Below are positions 1 through 10,747 of a stretch of 64,000 nucleotides of DNA, in pieces (position 1 is the stretch's first letter; every line of letters starts with the position of its first letter). The notes below the pieces were generated by a model that worked only from the letters and a program-made list of their open reading frames with translations, was not told the origin of the DNA and did not search any database. Origin of the DNA: Vicia villosa (lineage: Eukaryota > Streptophyta > Magnoliopsida > Fabales > Fabaceae). The position numbers and the translations under genes are program-made. The DNA lies in the NCBI RefSeq assembly GCF_029867415.1, contig NW_026705173.1:124001-188000 (forward strand). The letters run 5' to 3'.

Positions 1-1913
1 AGGAGAACGAGAAAAGTTCCTTCTCTGCACAAAGCACTCTCCGATCCTCCTCTTCAGCTCTTCGTAACCGGAGCGTCACTCACGCCGCAACCTCCGCCAC
101 GATATCCTTCATGTGACCACGAGTAACCAACGCCGCAACAGTCGTCGGGATTGCTCCGATTGTTAGGCCTCTACCTCTTCTCCGATTGGCATTGGATTTC
201 GTTGTTGAAACCACGAGTAAGAGAACGGAAAGATAAGACGAGAGTGTGAATAAAGGTGAACGCGCGTGTTTGTTGTTGCTGTGAGGTGGCCGGTGGTTTC
301 GAATGGAGAAGAGAAGGAGGAGACTCCGCCGCGCTTTCATGAGATGAGGGAGAAGAAGCTCCTCAGAATCTGATGCGTCACAAGTTGGGTAACCCTAAAA
401 TCCCATTCCGATTTATTTTTTATTTATTTTTTTTTTTTGAATTAATGTATTAATTGACATAAGGTTCTAAGTAACCATAAAGTCTGAATTAATGTAGATT
501 AATGTGAGATTATGAGGATTAATTGCAATTAATTGGATAATAATTAGAACGTTAATGCAGAATATATGGTAGAATTAACTTGAACAAATTCTGAATTTGG
601 ACCAACACCCTGGGCCACGATTTACTATTGCATCACCCCCTCTGGGCCCATAACACCCTTTTTCGTTGCAAACAAAACTCTAAACAAAAAAAACAACTTT
701 GGGCCGTTATTCACTGGGCTTGCGCCTGTTTTACTAATTCTACGACAATATTCAATTCACACCCCCCTGGATCCTTATTATTTTTAATTATTTTTACAAT
801 ACATTTCTTAGATAATAAAAGAGACAATAAAATCAATAGAAAATGTCTTGGTTAGTTTTTAGATCTTTTTTAGGAATTAATCTTGGTCCCTTTAATTGTT
901 AATTTTCCACATAAAAACTCATAAAAATAATAGTTTTTTTTGGTCAATTTGGTACTAATGTTTGAATTGTTTCCTTTATTCTTTCGTATCATTTCCATGA
1001 TCTTTGTATGATTTTGTTGCTTAGTTTTTGGCCATATTTTGGGGCCTATTTTGTTAACACCTCTTGTATTCTCCTTTTAGAATTTAGTCACCATGTTAAC
1101 ATTAGATTTAGACTAGAATCACAACTTAGATTAGAATTTAGAATTAGTTCCCTTCCTCCATTCTTTTTCTTTTCAACTTTTAAAATACTTAATAAATACT
1201 GATAAGGATCATACCGTTTTTCTGTTCGTAGTAGGAAAGAAATGATTGGGGCGTAGGCCCCGATGTATGTTCTTTCCTACTTAGCGGAGAAGAAATGATT
1301 GAGGTGTGAAGCCTCGATGTATTTCTTAACCGTTATTTAGAGAAACGATTGTGGCGTAGGCCTCGATGTGCATTCTCTAAATATTCACAAAAGAACTCCT
1401 TTTTGTACTTCCTTTACTTAGCAGAGAAGAAATGATTGAGGTGTGAAGCCTCGATGTATTTCTTAACCGTTATTTAGAGAAACGATTGTGGCGTAGGCCT
1501 CGATGTGCGTTCTCTAAATATGCAAAACAAAACTCTTTTTGGTATGATCTAAGTCACAAAGTTAAAATCCCCATAAAAAAAACACCAATCAAAAACACAT
1601 AAAACACTAATAAATGGTCAGATTTAAAACAAAGTAAGGAAATGATGCGAAGCCTTGTAGTAGGTCTTCGTCATCATGGAATTACCCTAAAAGACACAAA
1701 CCAATCATTTCTTTTTCTTTTGCCTCGTTGGCACCTAAGGGCACCGTTATTTCCGCTCGTACGCATCGTAGGCGATCCCTTATGCAAGAGCGCGAACGTT
1801 AACTCCGCCCAACTAAAAAACACAAAAACAAACAGAAAATCGTGAGCCGAGCTACGGTAACTCTGATTCCTGAAAAGGATACGTAGGCAGCGGGGTAGGG
1901 CCCGTGCGAGTAC
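1..1913 (+). mobile_element. Tat/Ogre-like LTR, partial (downstream part)
   Basis: Noncoding, cut by the window edge. It is collinear with the reverse complement of about 20340-20980: the stretch around 1122-1200 matches 20885-20960, 1560-1640 matches 20600-20690, and 1690-1890 matches 20341-20530, the last by eye at roughly 85 percent. The right-hand copy ends in a Tat/Ogre primer site, so this copy is read as the transcribed R/U5 part of an LTR in plus orientation. The hairpin array at 1231-1677 lies inside it. Homology to the right-hand copy fades at about 1913. The small open frames here are not conserved between the copies and are not treated as genes. Confidence 0.6.
1231..1677 (+). repeat. 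Array of six imperfect hairpins in LTR leader
   Basis: Hairpins at 1231-1280 (outer arms GTAGGAAAGAA and TTCTTTCCTAC), 1291-1326 (AGAAAT/ATTTCT), 1335-1382 (ATTTAGAGAA/TTCTCTAAAT), 1428-1463, 1472-1519 and 1642-1677 (ATGATG/CATCAT). The first five also have an inner G-rich/C-rich stem, for example GGGGC with GCCCC or GAGG with CCTC. Hairpins 4 and 5 duplicate 2 and 3, a tandem duplication with a 137-bp period. A homologous but different array is present at 20561-20855. Confidence 0.8.
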
Positions 1914-2099
1914 AAAGTTTCAACATTCTCAACAGATCCGTCCTCGGCATGCCAGTCTGAGTCAAAGTTTCAACATTCTCAACAGATCCGTCCTTGACCT
2001 GCTGGAACAAGTTGAAGAGGATCGACCTCAAGGGTTCCAAAGAGGAAGAGGAAGACGGGGCGGACGTTAGCGAGCATTGCATCTCATTAGCTCATCTCA
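1914..2099. other. Unassigned junction segment with 50-bp direct repeat
   Basis: A block beginning AAAGTTTCAACATTCTCAAC occurs at 1914 and again at 1964, 50 bp apart. The segment lies between the LTR-like DNA on the left and the 3' region of a copia element on the right. A short open frame on the minus strand (1852-2082) has no recognisable domain. It may belong to the 3' coding or untranslated end of the copia element, but I cannot show that. Confidence 0.35.
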
Positions 2100-2394
2100 T
2101 TGCATTGCATCTCATTTATATCATGTTATTGCCTTTTTTATTACTTGAACTTAAGCTTGGTTTGTACTTTTAAATATGTTTAGATATTATGTTCTACTTC
2201 TCTACTATTATGTTATGTAAGATATCGTTTTGTTAAGATTATTATGTTATTTTCTTCTACTATTCTCCCGTTGTCTATCTTTTGATGTTGTCAAAGGGGA
2301 GATGAGTTGAGCGTACGGGGGAGCTTACGCATACAAGTCCGGGAGAGCTTTCGTCATTTAATCAAATGTTTGCCATTATAAAAAAGGGGGAGTA
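2100..2394 (+). mobile_element. Copia (Sirevirus-like) 3' untranslated region with two purine tracts
   Basis: AT-rich noncoding sequence holding a purine tract near 2295 (AAAGGGGAGATGAG) and a second one directly against the LTR at 2381-2394 (AAAAAGGGGGAGTA). Repeated polypurine tracts upstream of the 3' LTR are characteristic of plant Sireviruses. No coding sequence of this element remains in the window; its left limit is uncertain. Confidence 0.6.
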
Positions 2395-3904
2395 TGTAAG
2401 TACAAGACTATACTCACCAAGGAGTTTTCGATTCATGGCAAACATCATAAGTGAACAAATACAAAAGCACAAGTGAATGACTCAAGGAAAAGCAAGTTTT
2501 GGCTATCTAAGACACTGTAGGTCGACCTACCATGTGCCCAGGCCAACCTGTAAAGCTTCAGTTACTCAGCATATGGTTTTGCATCAGTTAGGTCGACCCA
2601 GCTAATGATTAGGTCGACTCAAACTAAAGCAAACAATGAAAATTCACTTATGTTTCTGTTAGGTCGACTCACCCACGCTGCTAGGTCAACCTAAACTGAA
2701 GAAAAATCCCAAGAACGTGTTTCAACTGATCTTAGGCCGACCCAAACCCCCAACAGGTCGACCCAACTGGCAACAATTAAAACTTGGTTTAATCACCTCC
2801 ATTTAGGTCGACCTAATCAATGAAGTAGGTCAACCTATCTCCTCAAAAATTGCCAAATTGTATGTTTGCTCTGCATCAACGTACCAGCTCCTATATATAT
2901 ATATATATATCTTTTTCGGTTAATTATTCATTTCAACACTAACAACTAAAAGATACACAAAGTCTTCTCATCTTCGTTCTTCTTCTCAACTCCAACACAA
3001 ATACACACAATCATTCTTGCGTTGAGAGTTTGAGATTAAGATCGATAACGTCCATGGAACGGAATTGAAGATTCCTAGTGGGTGAAGTTTTGTGGGGTTT
3101 TTGGTGAATAAAATCTGTGGATTTTGTCCTCCAAGATTGGTGAATTTTGGGGGGTTTTATCAAGAGACTTCATCAAAGATTCAGCTGAGTGTGAAGATTG
3201 AAGAACAAGGGTTCGGGCAATTCAAAACACTGCAGAAAGGGAATCAAAGTGAAGCTCTTGGAAGACACTTGATCTGGCTCAAGATCAAGGGGAAGAAGAT
3301 TCAAAGGATCAACATATTGGGTTTATCGTTATCGCTTTGTTATCTTCTTTGTATAAACTGTTTTCAAACATAATGAAAGACATCCAAATTCCCGTTTGGA
3401 ATTGGGGGCAGATGTAGTTGTAGCGAGGAAGATCGATGAACTGCCTGAACAAATATCGTGTCCTTATCGCTTTTATCTTTTCATTTACGTTTCTCTTAAT
3501 TCTGGTTATAATTGCAAATTGATCAAAGGTTCAAGTGTTAAACTTGTGTGATAAGATTCTGCACAAACATCACAAGTCACCACACATTGAATCATAATCA
3601 ATTTGGACATTATTACCAAGTGTTTGCTATATTGCTTCAACCATTATCAAGTCATTGCAAACAAAGTTAATCAAGCAAGTAGTCAAACGATTTACATTAG
3701 CTTAACTGATTGATTCTCTGAGCGGTCTTTTCATCGTTAACTCTTAACATTTTGTGGTTTAAACACATATCCGATTCTTTCAATAGTGGTTCGGAATAGA
3801 CGCGAGTCGATTCCGAAACTCTTTCGCCTAAACTTGAAATAAATCCGAAAAATTCTGAGGCATCTATTCACCCCCCTCTAGATCCTTAAGCCTAGCGTCT
3901 ACCA
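2395..3904 (+). mobile_element. Copia (Sirevirus-like) 3' LTR
   Basis: Starts TGTAAGTACAAG directly after a purine tract and ends at GCGTCTACCA, so it has TG...CA ends; length 1510 bp. A TATA-like run at about 2893-2910 is followed by an AC-rich leader (TTCATTTCAACACTAAC), which suggests the U3/R boundary. The right end abuts Ogre LTR sequence at 3905 and no primer site follows. U3 holds ten copies of a 12-bp near-palindrome at 2518-2837. The open frame at 3092-3373 lies in R/U5 and has no recognisable domain. Confidence 0.7.
2518..2837. repeat. Cluster of ten TAGGTCGACCTA-like palindromes in copia U3
   Basis: Sites start at 2518, 2539, 2589, 2610, 2660, 2682, 2733, 2754, 2804 and 2826. Two (2518, 2804) are perfect 12-bp palindromes; the others differ at one to four positions, mostly by transitions. 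They come in pairs with starts 21-22 bp apart, and the pairs repeat about every 71-73 bp, upstream of the TATA-like run. A cis-regulatory role is inference. Confidence 0.8.
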
Positions 3905-4860
3905 TAAAGTCCTATGCTATTACAATAAACACCTGCGGGGAAAAGGAAATAAAAGCAAAAAATAATAGAGATGAATAATTAATTTAATTATCTTGAGTCT
4001 TGATCTTCCTCGAACCCTTGATCAGCTATGAAAATTAAAAGGAAAATAATAGAGGTGAGTGTAGGAGAGATTCATTGACTATTTGAAACAAACCCTATTT
4101 TGGACAAAAGACAAAATAAGAATTAAAATGATATTTAAACAAAAAAGGGTTAGAAGTTAGTTTTTTGATCTTGGTCAATCCTGAAAATTAGCCATGAAGA
4201 AGAAAAATGCGTTAGTGCATTAAAGTTCTCAACAATTATAACGTGGCAGATCAAAAATTAAAACAGTAATAATTGAGGCAAAAAAAAAAAGGGTAAGGCA
4301 AAAACAAACCTTGAAAGAGGACAGAAGTTAATTATGGTTTAATAGAAAAATATGTAAAAAAAACCTAGACTAAGGTTAATGAACAACAGCTACCAATAAC
4401 AGTGATTAGTGATCATGATAAAATCAGGGTTTTAAGGCATAAAACATTTAATTAGCCCAAAAATAACTATTAACTAAAAACCTTAATTTAATTATTATTA
4501 TAAAAGAAATTTTGATATTATGAAAAAAATCGAGTTATCGATTAAATAATTACCACAATATAATATTACTTTATTAATGGAAAAACAAATTTTAGAAAAA
4601 AAAGAAATTAAAGAAAATAAAGAAAAGAAACAATAATTAAATGGAATTTAAAAAAAAAAGAAAGGAAAAAGAATTAATTAAGAGACTTAGCTCTGGATCA
4701 GGTATGGTGCAACTCTGAGTGTCCATGGTGTTCCATCACTTCTTTGCACGTTGGATCTAGTATTGAGAAGATCTGGTGGCTGGTATTTGAGGGTGCGTTG
4801 CGGACCTCCATGGAGCGTTCTCACTGGATCTGTAAAGAAGAAAGGAAAATAAAAATATTT

Positions 4861-4932
4861 GTCATACCCAGGGGTCGAACTAGTGACCCCAAGGTTACCA
4901 CATGAGGAATAACCACTCCTGCTGCACACATT
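4861..4932 (-). other. tRNA-like module (Pol III box B-like) in Ogre LTR
   Basis: On the minus strand GTGGTTATTCC is followed about 25 bp later by AGTTCGACCCC (plus 4871-4881), close to the tRNA T-arm/box B consensus GGTTCGANNCC. A T-rich tract and a pyrimidine-rich stretch ending in ACAG follow. There is no plausible anticodon arm, so this is not a functional tRNA gene. Homologous modules lie at 27847-27922 and 31817-31885. Confidence 0.5.
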
Positions 4933-5730
4933 TGTTGTTAATATATTGACTTGTGGTTAATAAATATGTAAAACGAAAAATAATAAACAGGGAATTCAAA
5001 CGGTCCATGCTGGGACCCACGCGTGCTGGATGGACCAATCGGGATAGGGGAGAGAGACATATTTTGTTGACTGGCCTATGGAAGAGAGCCACGCGTCGAG
5101 GGGATTCAAATATATTGACCGTCCAATGACGAGGATCCACATGGATTCCACTACCTTCATCATCATCTTCAACCTGGTTTCCTGCGGATTTTTTCAGGGA
5201 ATATTTCCTTCGAATTCCTGTAAAATTAAAACTCATAGCAAGACATCTTAAGCAATCACAAATAAAACCCAAATCACCTAATTGATACAAGGCGAGTTCC
5301 TTGGCGCAATTATCTTGAGCCATGGTGGCCTGTATCCTGCAATCCGAAGCAACTCACTTTCTTGCCCTAACAATGGCATCTCCTCGTTCCAGCCTTAAAA
5401 CTTGCAAACGATGACTCTAATGTACTCTAAACATCATAACAAACACAACAGTATGCATAGAAATTATTTATATTGCGTAAATTAAAGGTTTGAACTTTGA
5501 AAAGGAAAACGCAAACCATGGTGACCACAAGGTTGCTGATCGTGCTTTAGGCTTCATGAATGGTAAGATTATGTTCCTGAGACCCTCAGAATGATGATTA
5601 ATCACTTGAATTCGAATGGAGATCGCTGGAAAAAGTTTGTGGCCGTGCCCTATTTTTTTGAAGTTTTTGAAGCTTGGTTAGGGTTATTTGAGTTGCAATT
5701 TTTTCGTCCCCTTGCCTTTGGTAATGTTGT

Positions 5731-5743
5731 CTTTATATAAAGG
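5731..5743 (-). promoter_or_regulatory. Putative TATA box of Ogre LTR
   Basis: CCTTTATATAAAG on the minus strand, about 1.15 kb inside the LTR. The region upstream of it is the U3 shared with other Ogre-type LTRs in the window. No start-site data; position and sequence only. Confidence 0.5.
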
Positions 5744-7117
5744 ATGAAATTAGGTCAAGTAACATGGAGAAAATATCTTGCTTTCATGAAGAGAATATTT
5801 GATTTGCAATTTGCATGCAAAATTTCTATTTTTGAACTCCATCTATTTCATGCACTTTCTTCATATTTTATTGGCCCGATCAAGCTTGGATCAAATTAAA
5901 TCAGGGAGAACATTGATCATAAAATTATTTTATGATTTTACTTGATTTTATTTGAATTTAATTGATTAAAATCAAATATCAATGAAAAAATATCATAATA
6001 GTAATATTATTTGACTAATGGCCTTCCCTTGGGCTCAAAATTTTGTGGATGATTCAAAATATTAAAGCCCAATACTCAAAAAATTAAAATCCTTCTCTTT
6101 GCCCTTTTGCATTTTCTCAAAAATAGTCTAACTTGTGCAAGCCATAACTCCTCCAATTCTTGTCATATGGAGACGTTCTAGGACTTTCTGGAAAGCCTAA
6201 AGAGTCCTCTAAAAGTTCCTTTTGGTTTCACCTCAATTGAATCTTCCATGTTCAAGTTATGAGCTTTTGAAAAAGATGACTTTTTGTTGACCTTTTGGAG
6301 GACCTGTAATGTTTTGACTTATATCTTCCAAATGGTGAATTTCCGGCCTTGGCTTGTCAGAGACAAATTTGTAGATAATTCAATTTCCTTCAAAATGAGC
6401 TTTGGATGGAGAATTTATGATGTTCTATGTGAAAGTTATGGTTGGTCAAAGTTGGGTTGACTTTCTTCTTAAAAACCCTAATTTAGAAACTTTTGAAATT
6501 GTTGATTTCTGATCTTTCCTTGATGAACCATGATCAATCCTTGATCAAATGGTTAATGATAATTCAAAATAAGGATGTTGACAAAAAATCAGGAGTTTTG
6601 ACTTTAGTTTTACCATAGTTTGACTTTTAGGTCAACCAATCGATTATTGATCGTTTGGGCCATTGGGTGAGCAATCTTTTGAATCAGAGCTTGAAAATTG
6701 GCATGAGGATCCTTTGAGGCATATGAGAGACCATGGGTTCCATTTGAGGCCTTTACTTATCCTTTTTCACTAAGAAATTCAAAACCCTAGCTTAGAAAAT
6801 CATTGTTTAGGAAAGTGTGCCTTTGAGTCTTGGGTCTTGGTATGAGCTTGGGAAATAAAATGAGATGGGCAAATTTTGGGGTATGACAGCTGCCCCTGTT
6901 CAATCTTCTTATATATGAAGATGTAGATTGGCGTGTGTGCCTGTTGGAATCTGAAGGTAGAAGAGGATTGAACACTAGAATACCAAGAAATTTGTCCTTG
7001 CTGATGATGAAAGGAATTTTCGGAGATGGGCTTGAAGATGTCATCCAGGCAGAGTGTTGTCGGAGATGGGCTTAAAGATGCCATCTAGGCCTTGAGAGAA
7101 ACTTTATTGGAGATGGG

Positions 7118-7767
7118 TAGGGGTGGGAATAGGCTGGGCCGAGCTAGGCTTTGCCAAGCCTGAGCCTGGCCTGCTATAATATTCAAAGCCTAAGCCTGGC
7201 CTGTAGCCTATTATAGGCTTATTTTTTTGGCCTGGGCCTGGCCTTTTTGAAGGCCTGGTTGGCCTATTAGCCTACTTAAAAGCCTATTTCATTTGAACAT
7301 TTGTAAATAAGTCATTCAACTCGTCTTTATATAGACTAACAAATTAAAAGATCAATGAGATTAAATGTTTGTTTGCATTAGTTTATTTGAGTTTATCTAA
7401 TAGCATAAATTTTGTGATATTATTTGTTTGAGAGAACTTATCGAAACAACTTATGACATTGTTCATAAGGTTCTTTTCATCTTATTTTCATAATTTCTTC
7501 AAGATAACTAAAATTTATTTTTATATTTTTAATTCAAAGTAAAAAATATAATATAATAATAATAAAATTATTCATATGTATTTAAATAGGCCGGCCTCTT
7601 AGGCTTAAAAGGCTTTTTATGTGGCATGTGGCCTAGCCTTTTTAGCTAAATAGGCTTATAAAAAAGCCTAGGCCTTTTCTATTTATCTAAAAAGCCTGGC
7701 CTGGCCTAGGCCTATGTAGGCTGGGCCGTAGGCCCCTGTTAGTCGGCCTGGCCTATTCCCACCCCTA
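7118..7767. mobile_element. Non-autonomous hAT-type element, 650 bp
   Basis: The terminal inverted repeat TAGGGGTGGGAATAGGC is perfect over 17 bp at both ends. It is flanked by an 8-bp target-site duplication GAGATGGG (7110-7117 and 7768-7775), the size typical of hAT transposons. Neighbouring host repeat units read GGAGATGGGCTTAAAG with a single copy, which confirms the duplication. Both subterminal zones are packed with AGGCCTGGCC-like motifs in both orientations; the centre is AT-rich. No transposase frame, so it depends on an enzyme supplied elsewhere. Confidence 0.9.
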
Positions 7768-7799
7768 GAGATGGGCTTAAAGATGTCATCCAGCTTGAT

Positions 7800-8390
7800 A
7801 GACTTGAGAGTCAGAATACGTCGTACGTTAGATCGTATCTGAAGGATATACTTGGGATGAGTCGTACGTTAGACTGAAAGATGGGTCGTGCGTTAGACTA
7901 AAGGATGGGTCGTACGTTAGACCGGATCCAATTGCATCGGTAGATGTCTGGAAAGCCGTGCGTTAGGCTGAAGGATGGGTCGTGCGTTAGACCGGATCTA
8001 ATTTGCATCGGTAGATGTCTGGAAAGCCATGCGTTAGGCTGAAGATGAGTCGTGCGTTAGACTGAATCCAATTTGCATCGGTAGATGTCTGGAAATCCAT
8101 GCGTTAGGCTGAAGGATGAGTCGTGCATTAGACTGAATCCAATTTGCATCGGTAGATGTCTGGAAAGCCGTGTGTTAGGCTGAGTGATGAGTCGTGCGTT
8201 AGACTGAATCCAATTTGCATCGGTAGATGTCTGGAAAGCCGTGCGTTAGGCTGAAGGATGATTCGTGCATTAGACTGAATCCAATTTGCATCGGTAGATG
8301 TCCTGAAATCCGTGCGTTAGGCTGAAGGATGAGTCGTGCGTTAGACTGAATCCAATTTATTATCAGAAAGAGTCGTGCGTTAGGCTTTGC
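7800..8390 (-). repeat. 71-bp tandem array next to the purine tract
   Basis: The marker TAGATGTCTGG recurs at about 7941, 8012, 8082, 8153, 8224 and 8295, giving a 71-bp period and six to seven units, with degenerate units at the left end. Each unit contains two related CGTGCGTTAG submotifs. The array lies in the 3' untranslated part of the minus-strand Ogre-like body, a position known to carry tandem repeats in this lineage. Confidence 0.85.
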
Positions 8391-8399
8391 CTTTTAATG

Positions 8400-9150
8400 G
8401 ATTTCAGATTTGAATTATTGTGTTTTGACTATCTCTATAATGTACCTGTAAGAGAATATTCACTTTGTAACAATGTCAGTTTTATGCAATGTTTATGATG
8501 CATGTAATGAGATGAAGTTCTCAAAAATAAATGGGGAACTTGGTATGTTATGCATGAATTATAATTGTATGCAATGTATGAATATGTTTATGATATATGA
8601 TGTATGACTATGATTCATGCTATATGGAGTATCTTGACTGAGTAAATAAATCTCTATGTCTTTGTGACTTTGACGTCTGGTCTGGTTTTGAAGAAGTAAG
8701 TTGGGGATTTATGATTTCTGCTTAGGGATGAGAGCCATTTGAATGATTGATCCTTGATGTACCCTGACCGGGGATAAGAGAGATGAATAACCCTATTTGG
8801 AGAAGAGAAAAGTGTCAGGGAACCGGCAATGTCAAAGATGTGAACTCCGTTGAGGAACTAAGTCTTTGTTGGGACGAGAACGTTTGAAGATATCTTCTTT
8901 AACGATTACTCTGTGGGGATATGATCCCGTGAAACCGGCTCTGTGGGAAGGCATGAACGCTTTGAATATTGCCCCCAGTGATTTATAGCTCTTGCTATTC
9001 TTGGACTTATATTGATTAGGACACACCACTGAGTATTGATCGAGATGTCAAACTGGAATTGCATAGATTTGCCCCTGCTAGTAGGGAATTTGAAGAGATT
9101 CGCCTTGCGAGGACCTTATGAGATGTGTACCATGGGTGACATGCCCCTAG
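8400..9150. other. Noncoding part of Ogre-like body 1
   Basis: AT-rich sequence with several ATGTATGA-type short repeats around 8500-8600. No conserved frame or motif was recognised. It continues the untranslated 3' part of body 1. Confidence 0.4.
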
Positions 9151-9159
9151 TACTTAGTA

Positions 9160-9545
9160 TGATACCCCTGACTGATCAGGAAGTAGCTTCAGACCCCCTT
9201 GGGTGCATGCCCCTGATTGTTGATGCTTTTGAGTGGTTTTTTGAATCTTGACCTGATTGCCCCAGATTGATCTGGAAATAGTTTGAAACCCACTTGGGAT
9301 GTATGCCTTTGACTGTTTGGCATTTGAGAGATTCTTGGAATCTTCACTTGATTGCCCCAGATTGATCGGGAAATAGTTTGAAACCCACTTGGGATGTATG
9401 CCTTTAATTGTTTGGCATTTGAGAGATTCTTGGAATCTTGACTTGATTGCCCCAGATTGATTGGGCAAAACGTGCCATGCCTCTTGTATACGTAGGAGAC
9501 ATTGCTTCTTGGAGTAATCTTTGTCGGTCGGGATAACTTTGAGTC
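9160..9545 (-). repeat. 96-bp tandem repeat, about four units
   Basis: Units begin at about 9160 (diverged), 9256, 9352 and 9448, each with GATTGCCCCAGATTGAT followed by a segment with AAACCCACTTGGGATG. The two central units are nearly identical. The period is divisible by three, which explains the long overlapping open frames on the minus strand; these are repeat artefacts. Three copies of GATTGCCCCAGAT-like text recur in body 2 at 16370-16465 with different spacing. Confidence 0.8.
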
Positions 9546-10747
9546 ATTAGTCATACCCTGTGCAAATTCTTTCTGTCGCTAACATTTGAAATTATGTAGC
9601 AGAATGTGTTTAATAATGAATTCATGAGATGCAATGCATACGTCTGTCTTGAGTTTTTTTTGAAAAACAGTTAAAACAGGAGATGTAAAAGCGTGATATT
9701 TGTAAAATCGTGATATTTGTAAAAACGTGATGTTTGTAAAAACGAAATATCAACTCAGCATTTGTGGTAAACCTTAAGGAGCCGGGATACCTTTTGGTGA
9801 CAGTATGCTTTCGAACTAACCACACTTCAGTTAGGACTTTCAAGGGTTGTAACGTGGCTTGGTTCACGGTTTTAAGAAACAAGGGATAATGGCTCAAAAT
9901 TTATTTATACCCCTCCCAATCTTCGTGATGTTCTTTGATCCTATGCTCAGTTAACTTTTGCGTTTCAGCTTTAGCAAAGCTTGAAGTATTAACATTGATA
10001 TTTGATGGTGGTTGAAGCACCAGAAGTTTATTTGGACAGTCAGTCATCCTTCTTTGTAATTCTTTTTTCTTTGGTCGAGGATTTGTAGTGACCTCCTTTT
10101 TTAATTTGATTTTTGTTATCCCTAACTTTTGCCTGAACTGCTTATTTTGTGATTACAGTCAGAGGGATGTTTCGACTTTTCGATAAGTCTCCTTAGGTTT
10201 TGACTTAACAGCTTTTTCTTTTTGGTGGATATTGACTGCATGACTTACTGGTTGCGGGAACGCATCATTATTTGTATAAACAACTGCAAGTACAATCGAG
10301 TTAACTGAGTAACTACCCTGCCCCAGGTTGTAATTAAGGGTTTAACTTTTATGAGAAAGAAACTTCTACTTCTTAGGCTCAAAGGGGTTGACGAGGGATT
10401 AACATCCTTATATCTCCACTGTTTGGGAATTGAAATAATGCCTGTACATCGTCAACATAGTTTGTTCAAAAGCATACTGTATGAGGTTGCGGTATCATTT
10501 TCGTCATCCTCCCTCAAAAGGCATACAGCTTTAGCAGGAGTCGAGTATCACAAAACATATGCAAAGTAAAGACGTAATTTAAAATGAGTGATAGCGAAAT
10601 AATTTGTTTAAGACAGACATATGCAATGCAATGATGATGATTACTAAAACAGATAATTTCTATCATGAGTCAAATGTTAAAACAAACAGAAAAGAGACTT
10701 GCGAATGAAAGTAGATCCAATGATCCAAAAGTTCGTCCGTGTAGACG

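Larger units (their letters stand above)
3905..6888 (-). mobile_element. Ogre-type 3' LTR, U5 end missing
   Basis: Read on the minus strand it starts TGTCATACCCCAAAATTTGC at 6888, directly after the purine-rich tract at 6889-6900. The U3 text resembles the solo LTRs at 26508-29464 and 29683-33752. The last U5 portion, present in those LTRs and at 12725-13620, is absent; the homology stops at 3905, where the copia LTR begins. A TATA-like box lies at 5731-5743 (minus: CCTTTATATAAAG). Short open frames at 4687-5323 overlap the tRNA-like module and are not considered genes. Confidence 0.8.

Noticed and set aside
80..340. Minus-strand frame of 86 codons with a hydrophobic stretch near the left edge
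   Set aside because: Located in LTR-like sequence, no homologous frame in the related LTR copy, and no recognisable domain.
2518..2837. Regularly spaced short repeats resembling a CRISPR array
   Set aside because: Repeats are only 12 bp and degenerate, the context is a plant copia LTR, and no cas genes exist.
9154..9554. Long overlapping minus-strand open frames with repeated peptide
   Set aside because: They follow from a 96-bp tandem repeat whose period is a multiple of three; there is no codon signal or known domain.
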